From a virus, in the IMG/VR virus record IMGVR_UViG_3300010331_000020, positions 1 to 44,687 of that record: a stretch of 44,687 bases of DNA; one strand, written 5' to 3'. This document shows positions 17,116 to 24,644 of this stretch, piece after piece. Each line of letters opens with the position of its first letter. The first letter of the stretch is position 1. The notes beneath the pieces are model-generated. The model did not search any database and was not told where the DNA came from. It saw only the letters and a program-made list of their open reading frames with translations. Both the position numbers and the translations under genes were made by a program.

Positions 17116-17406
17116 ATGAGTGAAAACGAAAACGATAATTGGACAAAGAGAAACGGGGTGTCATTGCTTAGTATTGTGTTGACCATCCTTACAATTGCCT
17201 ACTTTGGAATCATAAAGGGCGAAGCTGATTCAAATACAATCAAGGTTCATTCTGATACGATCGTTGAGATGAAAGCAGAAATAAAGGCACTCAAAGTCGA
17301 AAAGGTGGACAAGGAAACAATGACACTGATTCAACTTTCCCTTACTGAAATAAAAATAGACATTCGGGATATCCGACTGGCTCAGAAATATCAAAAAATC
17401 GAATAA
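17116..17406 (+). CDS. Small membrane protein with coiled coil, XhlA-like
   Basis: Residues 15-34 form one membrane segment (VSLLSIVLTILTIAYFGII), followed by a long charged helix or coiled coil to residue 96. This resembles XhlA-type holin-associated proteins, but with the order TM then coil. It starts the lysis cassette directly ahead of the M15 peptidase. A role in membrane disruption or holin timing is inferred. Confidence 0.55.
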   Translation: MSENENDNWTKRNGVSLLSIVLTILTIAYFGIIKGEADSNTIKVHSDTIVEMKAEIKALKVEKVDKETMTLIQLSLTEIKIDIRDIRLAQKYQKIE

Positions 17407-17417
17407 TAAAATAAGTA

Positions 17418-17795
17418 ATGAGATATTTCACACTTGAAGAATTAACGCATACAGACACCGGAATCGTAAACATTCCGACTCAGGCGCAAAAGTCTAATCT
17501 AATCGCATTGGTTGAGAATGTTCTTGATCCTGTTCGCGTATTATTTGGCAGGGCAATTACAGTTAATTCAGGGTTTCGCAGTCCATTGGTCAACTCAGCA
17601 GTAAAAGGCTCAAAAACAAGCCAACATCTGAAAGGGGAGGCGGCTGATTTAAGATGCGAGAATAACAAATTGTTGTTTGAACTCATCCGGGATCATTTCG
17701 CTTTTGATCAGTTGATAAATGAGTATGATTTTAAATGGATTCATGTTTCTTTTTCGCAATTACACAACAGAAATCAAATACTTAAAATAGGATGA
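17418..17795 (+). CDS. Endolysin, peptidase M15 family
   Basis: This 125-residue zinc peptidase should cut peptide cross-links of peptidoglycan at lysis. The metal ligands are visible: His70 and Asp77 in SQHLKGEAADL, and His109 in WIHVSF. Also conserved are ITVNSGFRSPLVNSAV and an N-terminal FTLEELTHTDTG. It is the single-domain form with no wall-binding module. Its stop overlaps the holin start (ATGA). Confidence 0.92.
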   Translation: MRYFTLEELTHTDTGIVNIPTQAQKSNLIALVENVLDPVRVLFGRAITVNSGFRSPLVNSAVKGSKTSQHLKGEAADLRCENNKLLFELIRDHFAFDQLINEYDFKWIHVSFSQLHNRNQILKIG

Positions 17796-18070
17796 AAACC
17801 GGATTCTTTGACAGTGTAAGCGGCAATAGCTCCAGTGCAAGAATGATCGGTTACACCATCATTTTAATTGCTCTTATCATTTCATGTTGTTTGGCGTGGT
17901 GGGGTAAAGATGACGTTGTAAAATGTGCCGGTGCAATTGCTATTCAATTCCCTGCAATGACTACGCCGGTGTTGGTCTACCTGTTCAAAAACAAACAGGA
18001 TGAAATTCAGCACGAAGAGACAAAGCAAGAAGCAATATTATTAACCGATAAAATATCTACAAATGAATAA
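17792..18070 (+). CDS. Holin-like protein
   Basis: The 92-residue protein has two predicted membrane spans (residues 17-36 and about 46-65, IGYTIILIALIISCCLAWWG and AIAIQFPAMTTPVLVYLF) and a charged C-terminal tail. Location between the M15 endolysin and a spanin-like gene, with overlaps on both sides, makes a holin the best call. Confidence 0.75.
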   Translation: MKTGFFDSVSGNSSSARMIGYTIILIALIISCCLAWWGKDDVVKCAGAIAIQFPAMTTPVLVYLFKNKQDEIQHEETKQEAILLTDKISTNE

Positions 18071-18653
18071 GTACTTAATTGGAATCATAATCGCACTACT
18101 AATTTTCAGTTCGTTTGCTGTAAAAAGTTGCAAGGACGAAAAGGCCGAAAAGATTGTTTATAAATCCAATCAGGCCGGATTACTTGAAGGCGTGAAATAT
18201 TACCGCAATAAAGATAGCCTATCGGTTGCAGACGTTCAGGTTTTAACACTCAAAAAAAAGGAGCTGGAGGATAACAGGGCCGGACTATTAAAGATAATCG
18301 ACGGCCTCAATATCAAATTAAAAAGGGTGCAAAGTACATCCACAACCGAAACAGAAGCCAAATACAAGATAAAAACAGTTGTAAAGGATAGCCTGGTTTA
18401 TCGGGATGGGAAAACAATCACATTGAAATGCATTGATTATTCAAATGAATGGCTCATACTTAACGGGTGCATTCAGGAGGGTGTATTCAAAGGACTGATC
18501 GAAAGTAGAGATAAAATTACTCAAGTGGTCTATGGCGTGCCTCATCATTTTTGGTTCATCAAATGGGGCGTGAAGTCGATCAGGCAAACTGTAATAAGCC
18601 AGAACCCAAATAGCACAATCACATTTCAGGAATACATTGAATTATCGAAATAA
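18063..18653 (+). CDS. Spanin-like lysis protein (DUF6549-like)
   Basis: An N-terminal membrane anchor (residues 4-19) is followed by a Cys-containing SCKDEKAEKI region, a long coiled coil (residues 45-105), and a C-terminal GVPHHFWFIKWGVKSIRQTV segment. This pattern is common in Bacteroidota phages (DUF6549) and in Rz-type inner-membrane spanins, which disrupt the outer membrane after the endolysin. No separate overlapping Rz1 lipoprotein was seen. Confidence 0.65.
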   Translation: MNKYLIGIIIALLIFSSFAVKSCKDEKAEKIVYKSNQAGLLEGVKYYRNKDSLSVADVQVLTLKKKELEDNRAGLLKIIDGLNIKLKRVQSTSTTETEAKYKIKTVVKDSLVYRDGKTITLKCIDYSNEWLILNGCIQEGVFKGLIESRDKITQVVYGVPHHFWFIKWGVKSIRQTVISQNPNSTITFQEYIELSK

Positions 18654-18656
18654 ACC

Positions 18657-18670
18657 GTATAATACTAAAA
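18657..18670 (+). promoter_or_regulatory. GTATAAT-type motif, copy 4
   Basis: GTATAATACTAAAA follows the lysis cassette stop (18653) and precedes the start at 18681. It may give the tailspike module its own transcript. Confidence 0.45.
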
Positions 18671-18680
18671 AATAAATATC

Positions 18681-19001
18681 ATGATCGAAAATCAGATTGA
18701 TAAAATGGCCGGGCGTTATGGAGATGATATAATTGTCGGAAACGCTATGTATAATGCACCTGCAAAAATGGCGATCAGTTCAATTACTTGCCGGGAAACA
18801 GGAACCATCATTCAGGCATTGAAAAAAACAGTTGACGGGGTTGTTTCAAACGTTCCAGCAGGTGTTGAATCGACATTTAAAACTATTCCGCTTGTATTGA
18901 AAGAGGGCATTGATTGGCATCCGTTTGTAAACGATATTACAAGCATTCAATTGACGGGTGCGACTGATTCTGTGACTGTACACCATAAACCTCTTTTGTA
19001 A
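18681..19001 (+). CDS. Hypothetical protein next to the tailspike (106 aa)
   Basis: The family is not recognised. The protein is soluble, beta-rich in its second half (SIQLTGATDSVTVHHKPLL) and shares one base of overlap with the tailspike start (TAATG). Position suggests a small virion protein or tailspike adapter. It has its own upstream GTATAAT motif. Confidence 0.55.
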   Translation: MIENQIDKMAGRYGDDIIVGNAMYNAPAKMAISSITCRETGTIIQALKKTVDGVVSNVPAGVESTFKTIPLVLKEGIDWHPFVNDITSIQLTGATDSVTVHHKPLL

Positions 19002-20638
19002 TGGGAAGGCCGGGAATAAATACGGGAATAGGAATTGGAGGGGTCGGAAAAACACGCATTTGGGCAAATGTGAACCAACCATTAAAACTAACAGGTGGTA
19101 AGTTGGCGATCACTTGGGATGAATGTAACACCTCTGAATTTGTTGCAGCATTCCCGATTTTACAAGCAAAGAACGCCAAATCCACATTCTATGTCACTTC
19201 AACTTTCCCAGGTCAAGCAGGTAGGATGAGTTGGGATAATTTGCGTACAATGAAAAGTGCAGGTCAGGAAATTGGAGGACATGGCAAAACTCATTCATTA
19301 TTTGATACTTTAACAGAGGCTCAAATAATCGAAGAGCTAACATACTCAAATACCGCATTTATAGCCAATGGATTGCCCGCCCCCGTCAACATGGCATATC
19401 CAGCAGGAAATTACAACACGGCTATAAAAAACACAGTTAAAAACTTCATGCACACCGCCACAACTGTCGATGCCGTATTTTATCCGATTAAAGAAGATTC
19501 CGATAAGATGTCGTTAAATAGGATAGCCATTGATAATTTGTCGGACGCTGGGTTGGTTACAATCAAATCGTATCTTGATATTTGTAAGCAAGAAAATGGT
19601 GCAATGGTTATATATTCACACGGAATCAGCGATCTGGGAGGAACATGGGAGTGTTCGGCAGCAAGATTTTCAGCTATTATTGATTATGCACAATCAAATG
19701 GAATTGAAATAGTAACAATGGAAAGGTTTTATTCGGCACTTGACAAAAATGAATATGTGCCGAATAATTATGATTTATCAATTGCAGCAACTGGTAACGG
19801 TAGCGGTATTACTCAAGTCAATTTGATTGGAAAAGAGGACACTGTTTTTGCGATTACTGGCAATGCAAGATTCTATGATGACGCTGCTTGTACTGTTAAT
19901 GAATCTGCAAATTGGGTTTTTCAATCATGGAAAGGTGGGACCGGCAAATATCTAAAATGCACATCCGGCACTTCTGTTTTAACCATAGATAAAAACAAGC
20001 TGGTAGGTATTAGGGCATGGACATCGGGGATAAATGCAGCAACACTTGGGGGAAGTATAGAGCCACTTACTAATCTCAATTTCATTACCGCAGTTGGGAA
20101 TAACACGCTTAGTGGTAATATATCACAACATTCAAAACTCACGACCTTAGCAGTATCCGGAAGCACTACAATAACCGGAAGTTTAGCATTACTAACACGA
20201 TTAAATTATATCGAAGTAGGGGGGAGTAATACGCTTAGTGGGAACTTGTCGAATCATATTTTATTAACATACTTATCAATTGGAGGATTAAATACCTGTA
20301 GTGGAGATATTGCCTTACTCACATTACTTCAACTTTGCAATATGACCGGAAATAGCACATTCACATATTCTAACTGCTCTAATATTAGAGGTTTAAGCAG
20401 ATTGATAATTTCAAATGTTGTACTAACCTCTGCAAACGTAAATCAGATACTTGCAGATCACTGGCTTAATAGAGATTATCCTAAGCCTTTGTCGTGGAGT
20501 AGGCTAATGTCATTACTGGGTGCGACTGGATCAGGTGCACCAACAGGACAGGGGATAACAGATAAAGCCGCATTACTGGCCTACAAGTCTCCAAATATGG
20601 AAGCAGATAAACTATTATGGACTGTATCAACGAGATAG
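19001..20638 (+). CDS. Tailspike-like NodB polysaccharide deacetylase with 21-residue repeats
   Basis: The N-terminal 30 residues are Gly-rich (GRPGINTGIGIGGVGKTRIW) as in virion-attachment tips. Residues 35-245 form a carbohydrate-esterase-4 NodB domain: TWDE (Asp40), HGKTH (His94, His98), AYPAGNYN (132-138) and YSHGIS (His207). Residues about 353-480 hold roughly six 21-residue repeats of the type LxxLxVxGxNTLSGNISxHxx. The enzyme should remove acetyl groups from surface polysaccharide during adsorption. Motif 3 has Ala in place of the usual Arg. Confidence 0.85.
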   Translation: MGRPGINTGIGIGGVGKTRIWANVNQPLKLTGGKLAITWDECNTSEFVAAFPILQAKNAKSTFYVTSTFPGQAGRMSWDNLRTMKSAGQEIGGHGKTHSLFDTLTEAQIIEELTYSNTAFIANGLPAPVNMAYPAGNYNTAIKNTVKNFMHTATTVDAVFYPIKEDSDKMSLNRIAIDNLSDAGLVTIKSYLDICKQENGAMVIYSHGISDLGGTWECSAARFSAIIDYAQSNGIEIVTMERFYSALDKNEYVPNNYDLSIAATGNGSGITQVNLIGKEDTVFAITGNARFYDDAACTVNESANWVFQSWKGGTGKYLKCTSGTSVLTIDKNKLVGIRAWTSGINAATLGGSIEPLTNLNFITAVGNNTLSGNISQHSKLTTLAVSGSTTITGSLALLTRLNYIEVGGSNTLSGNLSNHILLTYLSIGGLNTCSGDIALLTLLQLCNMTGNSTFTYSNCSNIRGLSRLIISNVVLTSANVNQILADHWLNRDYPKPLSWSRLMSLLGATGSGAPTGQGITDKAALLAYKSPNMEADKLLWTVSTR

Positions 20639-20669
20639 CAAAAGGTTCACATAGAGGAATTTTTTACAG

Positions 20670-20698
20670 TTGCCGTGTGAATTAAATTTGTATATTTG
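20670..20698 (+). promoter_or_regulatory. Bacteroidota-type promoter facing the integrase 3' end
   Basis: TTG at 20670-20672 and TATATTTG at 20691-20698 are 18 bp apart. The TATATTTGTGCC core is shared with the early promoter at 24390. Only about 60 bp separate it from the terminator at 20731-20763, so it could make a short RNA antisense to the end of the integrase mRNA. Confidence 0.45.
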
Positions 20699-20730
20699 TG
20701 CCGGAGAAATTACGAAACAGTCCAATAAGG

Positions 20731-20763
20731 AAAAGCTCGCTACTTAATTGTAACGGGCTTTTT
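20731..20763. terminator. Bidirectional terminator between tailspike and integrase
   Basis: AAAAGCTCGCTAC pairs with GTAACGGGCTTTT around TTAATT with a single mismatch (C40/A53) and one T-G pair. The A and T runs on both flanks allow use from either strand. It overlaps the last codons of the integrase on the minus strand. Confidence 0.8.
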
Positions 20764-22017
20764 CTTATCCTTCTTTTCAACAGTATTCAGATGATCGATT
20801 AATTTCCTGTTCGCTTCGTCCGCACGTTTGAAATCTTCATTTATATAAATTCCCGTTACTCTCATAGACTGTTCGGGGGAGACATGTCCTAAACAAAGTG
20901 AAATATCATCTTTTGAAATCCCAATTTCCCTCATGATTGTACTAAAAGAATGCCTCACAAAATAAGTCGTTAATGGAGTTTGCAGCTTCAATTTTAAATC
21001 ATCCTGGATTAACTGAAGGTTATCATTCAGCATCCGGGTAAATGCATCTTGATTTTTGTATTGAAATACAGTTTCCCGGGCGTGTTCAACCTTCGCGTTC
21101 CCTTTGTATTCATGATCAGCAAACCACAACAGATACTTTTTACCCTTGTATTTCTCAATCAACGCCATTGCCTCAGGTTCCAATTTGATGTTGTAAAATC
21201 GCTTTGTTTTTGCCCTGTAATACTGAAGCCTTCCATCAACAATATTTGAGGGGAGTAAATAAAACAGGTCTTTAATATTTATTCCAAATAGGTAAAATTG
21301 AAGCGTGAAAACATCCCGTGTTATTTCCCGTCTTTTGATTTCTGTTTTATAGTCGCGGATCTTCCGGATTATTTCAATTGAAAGGTTCCGGTTTCTGGTT
21401 GGTTCGGTCTTAATCTCAAACTTTCTGAACGGATAAACAGTCATCAAATCGTCATCAATAGCTTCGTTTATAATTACCCTCAACCATCTCAGATATGTGG
21501 CAATTCCATTAACGGTCATGTCTGTCTGACAATAATTAACAAATCGCTCTAAAAACTTTTTATCAATGTCTGAAAAGTTGAGAACAGGACCAACGTAGAA
21601 TTTCTTTATTTTCTCATATGTACATTTCAGCAACCTTGATGAGTTGTGCCGGCCATTGGCTTTGAACTCTTCGATTCGCTTTAAGCAATAAGGGAAAAAG
21701 TCAGAGCAGATTTTTTCATTCGAAAACAAAAATCTTTTCAATGCCTGAACGTCCATCTTTTTGACTTTTTCAGCATTGTTTATGATTTTCAAATCACACT
21801 CATTTTTTATCTGAGCCAAACGTGTATTCTTAACCGAGGCGTAAACGTCTCCCTTCGCGCCGCCTTTAACTTTTCCATCAATGAAAAATTCAGGTCGCAC
21901 ATTTATTCCGGTTGGGACGCGAACGGTTTTATGATTTGCCGAAATTTGAAACATTACGACGCATTCGCCGGACTTCTTAATCTTTGTTGGAATGACTACC
22001 AGTTTTGTATTTGCCAT
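20740..22017 (-). CDS. Tyrosine site-specific integrase
   Basis: This 425-residue recombinase should integrate the phage at a tRNA-Thr gene. It has the Bacteroidota layout: N-terminal arm-binding domain (residues 1-75), SAM-like core-binding domain (about 105-205) and catalytic domain. Visible catalytic elements are VRHSFST (Arg355), LGHVS (His378) and the nucleophile in GIYINEDF (Tyr391). The first active-site motif reads GINIKDL, lacking the usual Arg, and the HxxR motif has Tyr for His. Both are differences I associate with this integrase subgroup. attP lies just upstream of its start. Confidence 0.93.
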   Translation of the reverse strand: MANTKLVVIPTKIKKSGECVVMFQISANHKTVRVPTGINVRPEFFIDGKVKGGAKGDVYASVKNTRLAQIKNECDLKIINNAEKVKKMDVQALKRFLFSNEKICSDFFPYCLKRIEEFKANGRHNSSRLLKCTYEKIKKFYVGPVLNFSDIDKKFLERFVNYCQTDMTVNGIATYLRWLRVIINEAIDDDLMTVYPFRKFEIKTEPTRNRNLSIEIIRKIRDYKTEIKRREITRDVFTLQFYLFGINIKDLFYLLPSNIVDGRLQYYRAKTKRFYNIKLEPEAMALIEKYKGKKYLLWFADHEYKGNAKVEHARETVFQYKNQDAFTRMLNDNLQLIQDDLKLKLQTPLTTYFVRHSFSTIMREIGISKDDISLCLGHVSPEQSMRVTGIYINEDFKRADEANRKLIDHLNTVEKKDKKKPVTIK

Positions 22018-22024
22018 GATTTTC

Positions 22025-22042
22025 GAACTGCATTTGAACTGC
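22025..22042 (+). repeat. Left arm-type integrase site
   Basis: GAACTGCATTTGAACTGC contains two GAACTGC elements 11 bp apart and is identical to positions 22264-22281. The two copies flank the tRNA-derived core, as P and P' arm sites do. Confidence 0.8.
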
Positions 22043-22155
22043 GTTTGAGAATAAAATCACTTAAATTGACACGATTTGACACTGCAAATGCCAAAAATAT
22101 AAAATTATTGAGTTCGTAAAACCTTTGTAACCAACTGAAATTCAACGCTAAAAAA

Positions 22156-22202
22156 TGGAGCCACTTGTCAGACTTGAACTGACGACCTGCTCATTACGAA
22201 TG
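22156..22202 (-). other. attP core: 3' half of tRNA-Thr(CGT)
   Basis: On the minus strand this reads from a TTCGTAA anticodon loop through the variable region and T-arm (GTTCAAGTC) to the acceptor end TGGCTCC. No 5' half is present, so it is not a working tRNA. Such fragments let the phage rebuild the host gene on integration, which identifies the target as a tRNA-Thr gene with anticodon CGT. Confidence 0.85.
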
Positions 22203-22263
22203 AAAACGTCTGTCTTTATAAAGCGTTATTTTACTGATAATTACAAAGGTCATTTTTAAAATT

Positions 22264-22281
22264 GAACTGCATTTGAACTGC
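22264..22281 (+). repeat. Right arm-type integrase site
   Basis: This is the second identical copy of GAACTGCATTTGAACTGC, on the far side of the core. A dyad TGTTCA(7)TGAACA at 22302-22320 follows and may bind an accessory factor. Confidence 0.8.
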
Positions 22282-22376
22282 TCTTATTTTTTAGGTCAAG
22301 CTGTTCATGTAAACTGAACACCTCAAGCGTGCTAATTTTCAGTTTTTTATATGTTCGCATATTTGATTAATTATTT

Positions 22377-22390
22377 GTATAATTAGGAAA
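22377..22390 (+). promoter_or_regulatory. GTATAAT-type motif, copy 5
   Basis: GTATAATTAGGAAA precedes the small gene at 22402 by 11 bases. It lies just outside the attP arms. Confidence 0.4.
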
Positions 22391-22401
22391 AATAATAAGC
22401 C

Positions 22402-22554
22402 ATGAAAAAACTATTCGCCTTTTTGAATGAACGCAGAGAACGAAAATTAAGAAAAGAACTGATCTTAAAATTCCGTGATTGTCATCAAGTATGGGACATA
22501 AAACAGATGATCGCATTTATTAAGGATGGATCAGTCCCTCCAATTGCCTCTTAA
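22402..22554 (+). CDS. Small basic protein beside attP (50 aa)
   Basis: This 50-residue protein (MKKLFAFLNERRERKLRKEL...) is highly basic in its first half. It is preceded by a GTATAAT motif and overlaps the 3' end of the opposing gene at 22520 by 35 bp. A recombination accessory role is possible from location, but nothing in the sequence proves it. Confidence 0.45.
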   Translation: MKKLFAFLNERRERKLRKELILKFRDCHQVWDIKQMIAFIKDGSVPPIAS

Positions 22555-22744
22555 GGTCAAAAGTAACCTGATTTACGGTAATAGTTTTTAGGGCACTTCC
22601 ATAGGCATAAGTTATCCTGCTTTGTGAAACTGTGCCAATACTATTCTTGTCATCCTTGACGAGAATATTTTCTATTGTCAAAACGTAACGTGGGTTGATT
22701 AAAATAGTTGCACCGTCTTTTGTCACTTCGATGAATTTTTTCAT
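22520..22744 (-). CDS. Hypothetical protein of lysogeny operon (74 aa)
   Basis: The family is not recognised. The protein is compact and beta-rich (FIEVTKDGATILINPRYVLTIENILV...) with no membrane segment. It is the last of four genes running from the repressor on the minus strand, so it is probably expressed in lysogens. Confidence 0.6.
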   Translation of the reverse strand: MKKFIEVTKDGATILINPRYVLTIENILVKDDKNSIGTVSQSRITYAYGSALKTITVNQVTFDLKRQLEGLIHP

Positions 22745-22767
22745 GGTTTTTTTAGTTTTTAAATCGC

Positions 22768-23244
22768 TTATCTCATTTCTTCAATTGTCACCTCCCATAA
22801 ACCGGAAGCATTAACGGACAAATAATATCTTCCGGCGCTTTTTTGAATAGAACTTTCGGTATCTTCTTTTTCGGCACTTGACATTGCCTCTGGAATACCT
22901 CCGTCCTTCATTATATCAGAGCCTTCATCTACAACGTAAACAGCAAACATGCCCATTCCTAAACCTGAAGGCGCCTCATATTTATATCTTACCCTTGCTT
23001 CGTTGCCTTTCAGTTCAAATACTGGCGATTTCTTCATCCCATTGCCTTTGAATGAATATACTTTTGTCCATTGTTTTGTATTGGATTGATCGGGGGTTGC
23101 TATATATGTTTGGGACGGCTCGGCTACATTTGCCGACTTATCGTCTCCAAGATTACCAATATAGACCAATACGATAAGTACGCCAAAGATAATCACCCAT
23201 GTTTTTTTGTACCATGGTTTTTGAATTTTGTTTTGAATTTCCAT
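22768..23244 (-). CDS. Membrane-anchored protein of lysogeny operon (158 aa)
   Basis: A membrane anchor (residues 15-32, KTWVIIFGVLIVLVYIG) precedes a soluble domain of about 110 residues with strand-rich segments (KVYSFKGNGMKKSPVFELKGNEARVRYKY; GRYYLSVNASGLWEVTIEE). The layout suggests a periplasmic domain tethered to the inner membrane. As a repressor-linked cargo gene it is a candidate superinfection-exclusion protein; that role is inference. Confidence 0.65.
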   Translation of the reverse strand: MEIQNKIQKPWYKKTWVIIFGVLIVLVYIGNLGDDKSANVAEPSQTYIATPDQSNTKQWTKVYSFKGNGMKKSPVFELKGNEARVRYKYEAPSGLGMGMFAVYVVDEGSDIMKDGGIPEAMSSAEKEDTESSIQKSAGRYYLSVNASGLWEVTIEEMR

Positions 23245-23277
23245 AAGATTTGTTTTAGTTGTTTAATTTACATCCTT

Positions 23278-23823
23278 CTATATTGAAGTTAGTATTTTAG
23301 ATTTCATAGATATGTACTCATCCTCCGATATGGCCCCTTTTTCTTTTAAGGCATAGATCTTTTCAAGTTGCTGTGTAAAATCTTGATCAGAATGATTTGT
23401 TGATTGATTACTGAGCGTATGCGAATCATGTATTAAATTTGTAAGAACATTAACAAATTTTTGCGCCATGGTGTGATCACAATATTTTACAATCGCATTA
23501 TTACTGGATGATGTAACAACTATCGAACTGGTAATTAGCCCTTTTCTAAATGATGCTGAAGATATAACCTGAAGCGACACCTCTTCTTTTGAGATAGTTC
23601 CGATAAAGCTCTTTCTGAAAAATACTATTCGCTTATTCGTTGCAATAACTAATCCGCTACCGTTAATTTTCCCACCGCCAATATTTTCCAGTAGACCCTC
23701 CAATAGTCCATGTAATTTTTCATCTGTAAATAATAGATTGATAAGTTCTTTCATTTCAGATTTAGAGTTTCTTGGTTTAAAACCGTAATCATTACAAAAC
23801 TTATCGATTTCAATTTGTGTCAT
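23278..23823 (-). CDS. PH-like plus SHOCT domain protein
   Basis: Residues about 35-130 look like a bacterial PH domain (GLVIATNKRIVFFRKSFIGTISKEEVSLQVI...SSIVVTSS). The C-terminus (QLEKIYALKEKGAISEDEYISMKSKIL) is a SHOCT motif, a short oligomerisation module. Such proteins are common in phages and near defence genes, but their biochemical role is unsettled. It lies directly after the repressor gene in the same direction. Confidence 0.75.
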   Translation of the reverse strand: MTQIEIDKFCNDYGFKPRNSKSEMKELINLLFTDEKLHGLLEGLLENIGGGKINGSGLVIATNKRIVFFRKSFIGTISKEEVSLQVISSASFRKGLITSSIVVTSSSNNAIVKYCDHTMAQKFVNVLTNLIHDSHTLSNQSTNHSDQDFTQQLEKIYALKEKGAISEDEYISMKSKILTSI

Positions 23824-23879
23824 AGGTATAATTATTTAATTTATTTCGCAATATTGCGATTTGTATGCCCACATATTTA

Positions 23880-24269
23880 TTAACTGGCCTTTCTTTTTTG
23901 TCCATTTTCACTAGACTGTTTTTCTGATTCGTATTTCTCTAATTTATCTTCGAGTAACTTTACTTGACCTTTCAGGCTTTTAATCAGATCATCCCTATAA
24001 TCAATCATCCCGCCCGGATCATGCTTTTCAATTTTATCTTCATCTTTTAACATCTCGCCCTTGCCGGTCAGAAGCCAGTTGGAATTAATTATTAAAGTAT
24101 TTACGTTTAATATCTTTTCGATAGTTCCACTTGATGGACTGTTTTTCCTTCCTGAAACAATATCCCTTATCGTTGACTGGGTAACACCAACTTCACGACT
24201 AAATGCTGTAACGTTTCCATTATAATATTGGTCTATAATTAGTTGTATTCTTTTGTTAATTGAATCCAT
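23880..24269 (-). CDS. CI-like repressor (XRE HTH)
   Basis: This 129-residue protein has an N-terminal helix-turn-helix (NVTAFSREVGVTQSTIRDIVSGRKNSPS, residues 19-46), the Bacteroidota phage-repressor sequence NSNWLLTGKGEML, and a C-terminal coiled coil (LIKSLKGQVKLLEDKLEKYE) for dimerisation. No peptidase domain is present, so induction would not be by LexA-type self-cleavage. It is transcribed away from the early operon, with palindromic candidate operators in between. Confidence 0.88.
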   Translation of the reverse strand: MDSINKRIQLIIDQYYNGNVTAFSREVGVTQSTIRDIVSGRKNSPSSGTIEKILNVNTLIINSNWLLTGKGEMLKDEDKIEKHDPGGMIDYRDDLIKSLKGQVKLLEDKLEKYESEKQSSENGQKRKAS

Positions 24270-24292
24270 TACGAACCTCCTTTAGTTTTAGT

Positions 24293-24306
24293 AAGTATTA
24301 ACACTT
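24293..24306. promoter_or_regulatory. Candidate repressor operator 1
   Basis: AAGTATTAACACTT is palindromic apart from one base pair. It lies in the 171-bp gap between the repressor and early operon and shares the GTATTAA half-site with operator 2. Confidence 0.5.
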
Positions 24307-24316
24307 AGTGCAAATG

Positions 24317-24328
24317 CGTATTAATACG
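24317..24328. promoter_or_regulatory. Candidate repressor operator 2
   Basis: CGTATTAATACG is a perfect 12-bp palindrome. It lies 50-60 bp upstream of the early promoter's -33 box and 11 bp from operator 1. Confidence 0.5.
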
Positions 24329-24366
24329 TAAATATTGTATCTACGTTAAATTAATTACAAAAACAC

Positions 24367-24397
24367 TTGTACATTAAAGCAACTGCGTTTATATTTG
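24367..24397 (+). promoter_or_regulatory. Early rightward promoter
   Basis: TTG at 24367-24369 and TATATTTG at 24390-24397 are separated by 20 bp, fitting the Bacteroidota -33/-7 consensus. It drives the early operon beginning at 24441. Confidence 0.7.
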
Positions 24398-24440
24398 TGC
24401 CAGATAATAATAGAACAAAAATACATTAAAAACAATACAA

Positions 24441-24641
24441 ATGAACAAAAAAAATGAACCGATTAAAGAGGGCAGAAAACTGAGGTCTATTCAGGAGCTT
24501 GCCGAGCTTTTAGGATGCACGACAGCATCAGCAACAACCTACATGAAGGAGGGTAAAATTCCATACTACAAAGTAGGTAGAACGGTAATATTCGACGTCA
24601 ACGAGGTTATGGAAGCAATTAAACAACCCGTAAAAGCCTAA
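24441..24641 (+). CDS. Excisionase/Cro-like HTH protein
   Basis: This 66-residue protein has the MerR/excisionase-type winged helix pattern RSIQELAELLGCTTASATTYMKEGKIPYYKVGRTVIFDVNEVMEAI. As the first early gene, divergent from the repressor, it may act as Cro or Xis. Sequence alone does not separate these roles. Confidence 0.75.
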   Translation: MNKKNEPIKEGRKLRSIQELAELLGCTTASATTYMKEGKIPYYKVGRTVIFDVNEVMEAIKQPVKA

Positions 24642-24644
24642 GCC

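Noticed and set aside
22156-22202. Functional tRNA-Thr gene
   Set aside because: Only the half from anticodon loop to 3' end is present; acceptor 5' strand and D-arm are missing, so it is an attachment site.
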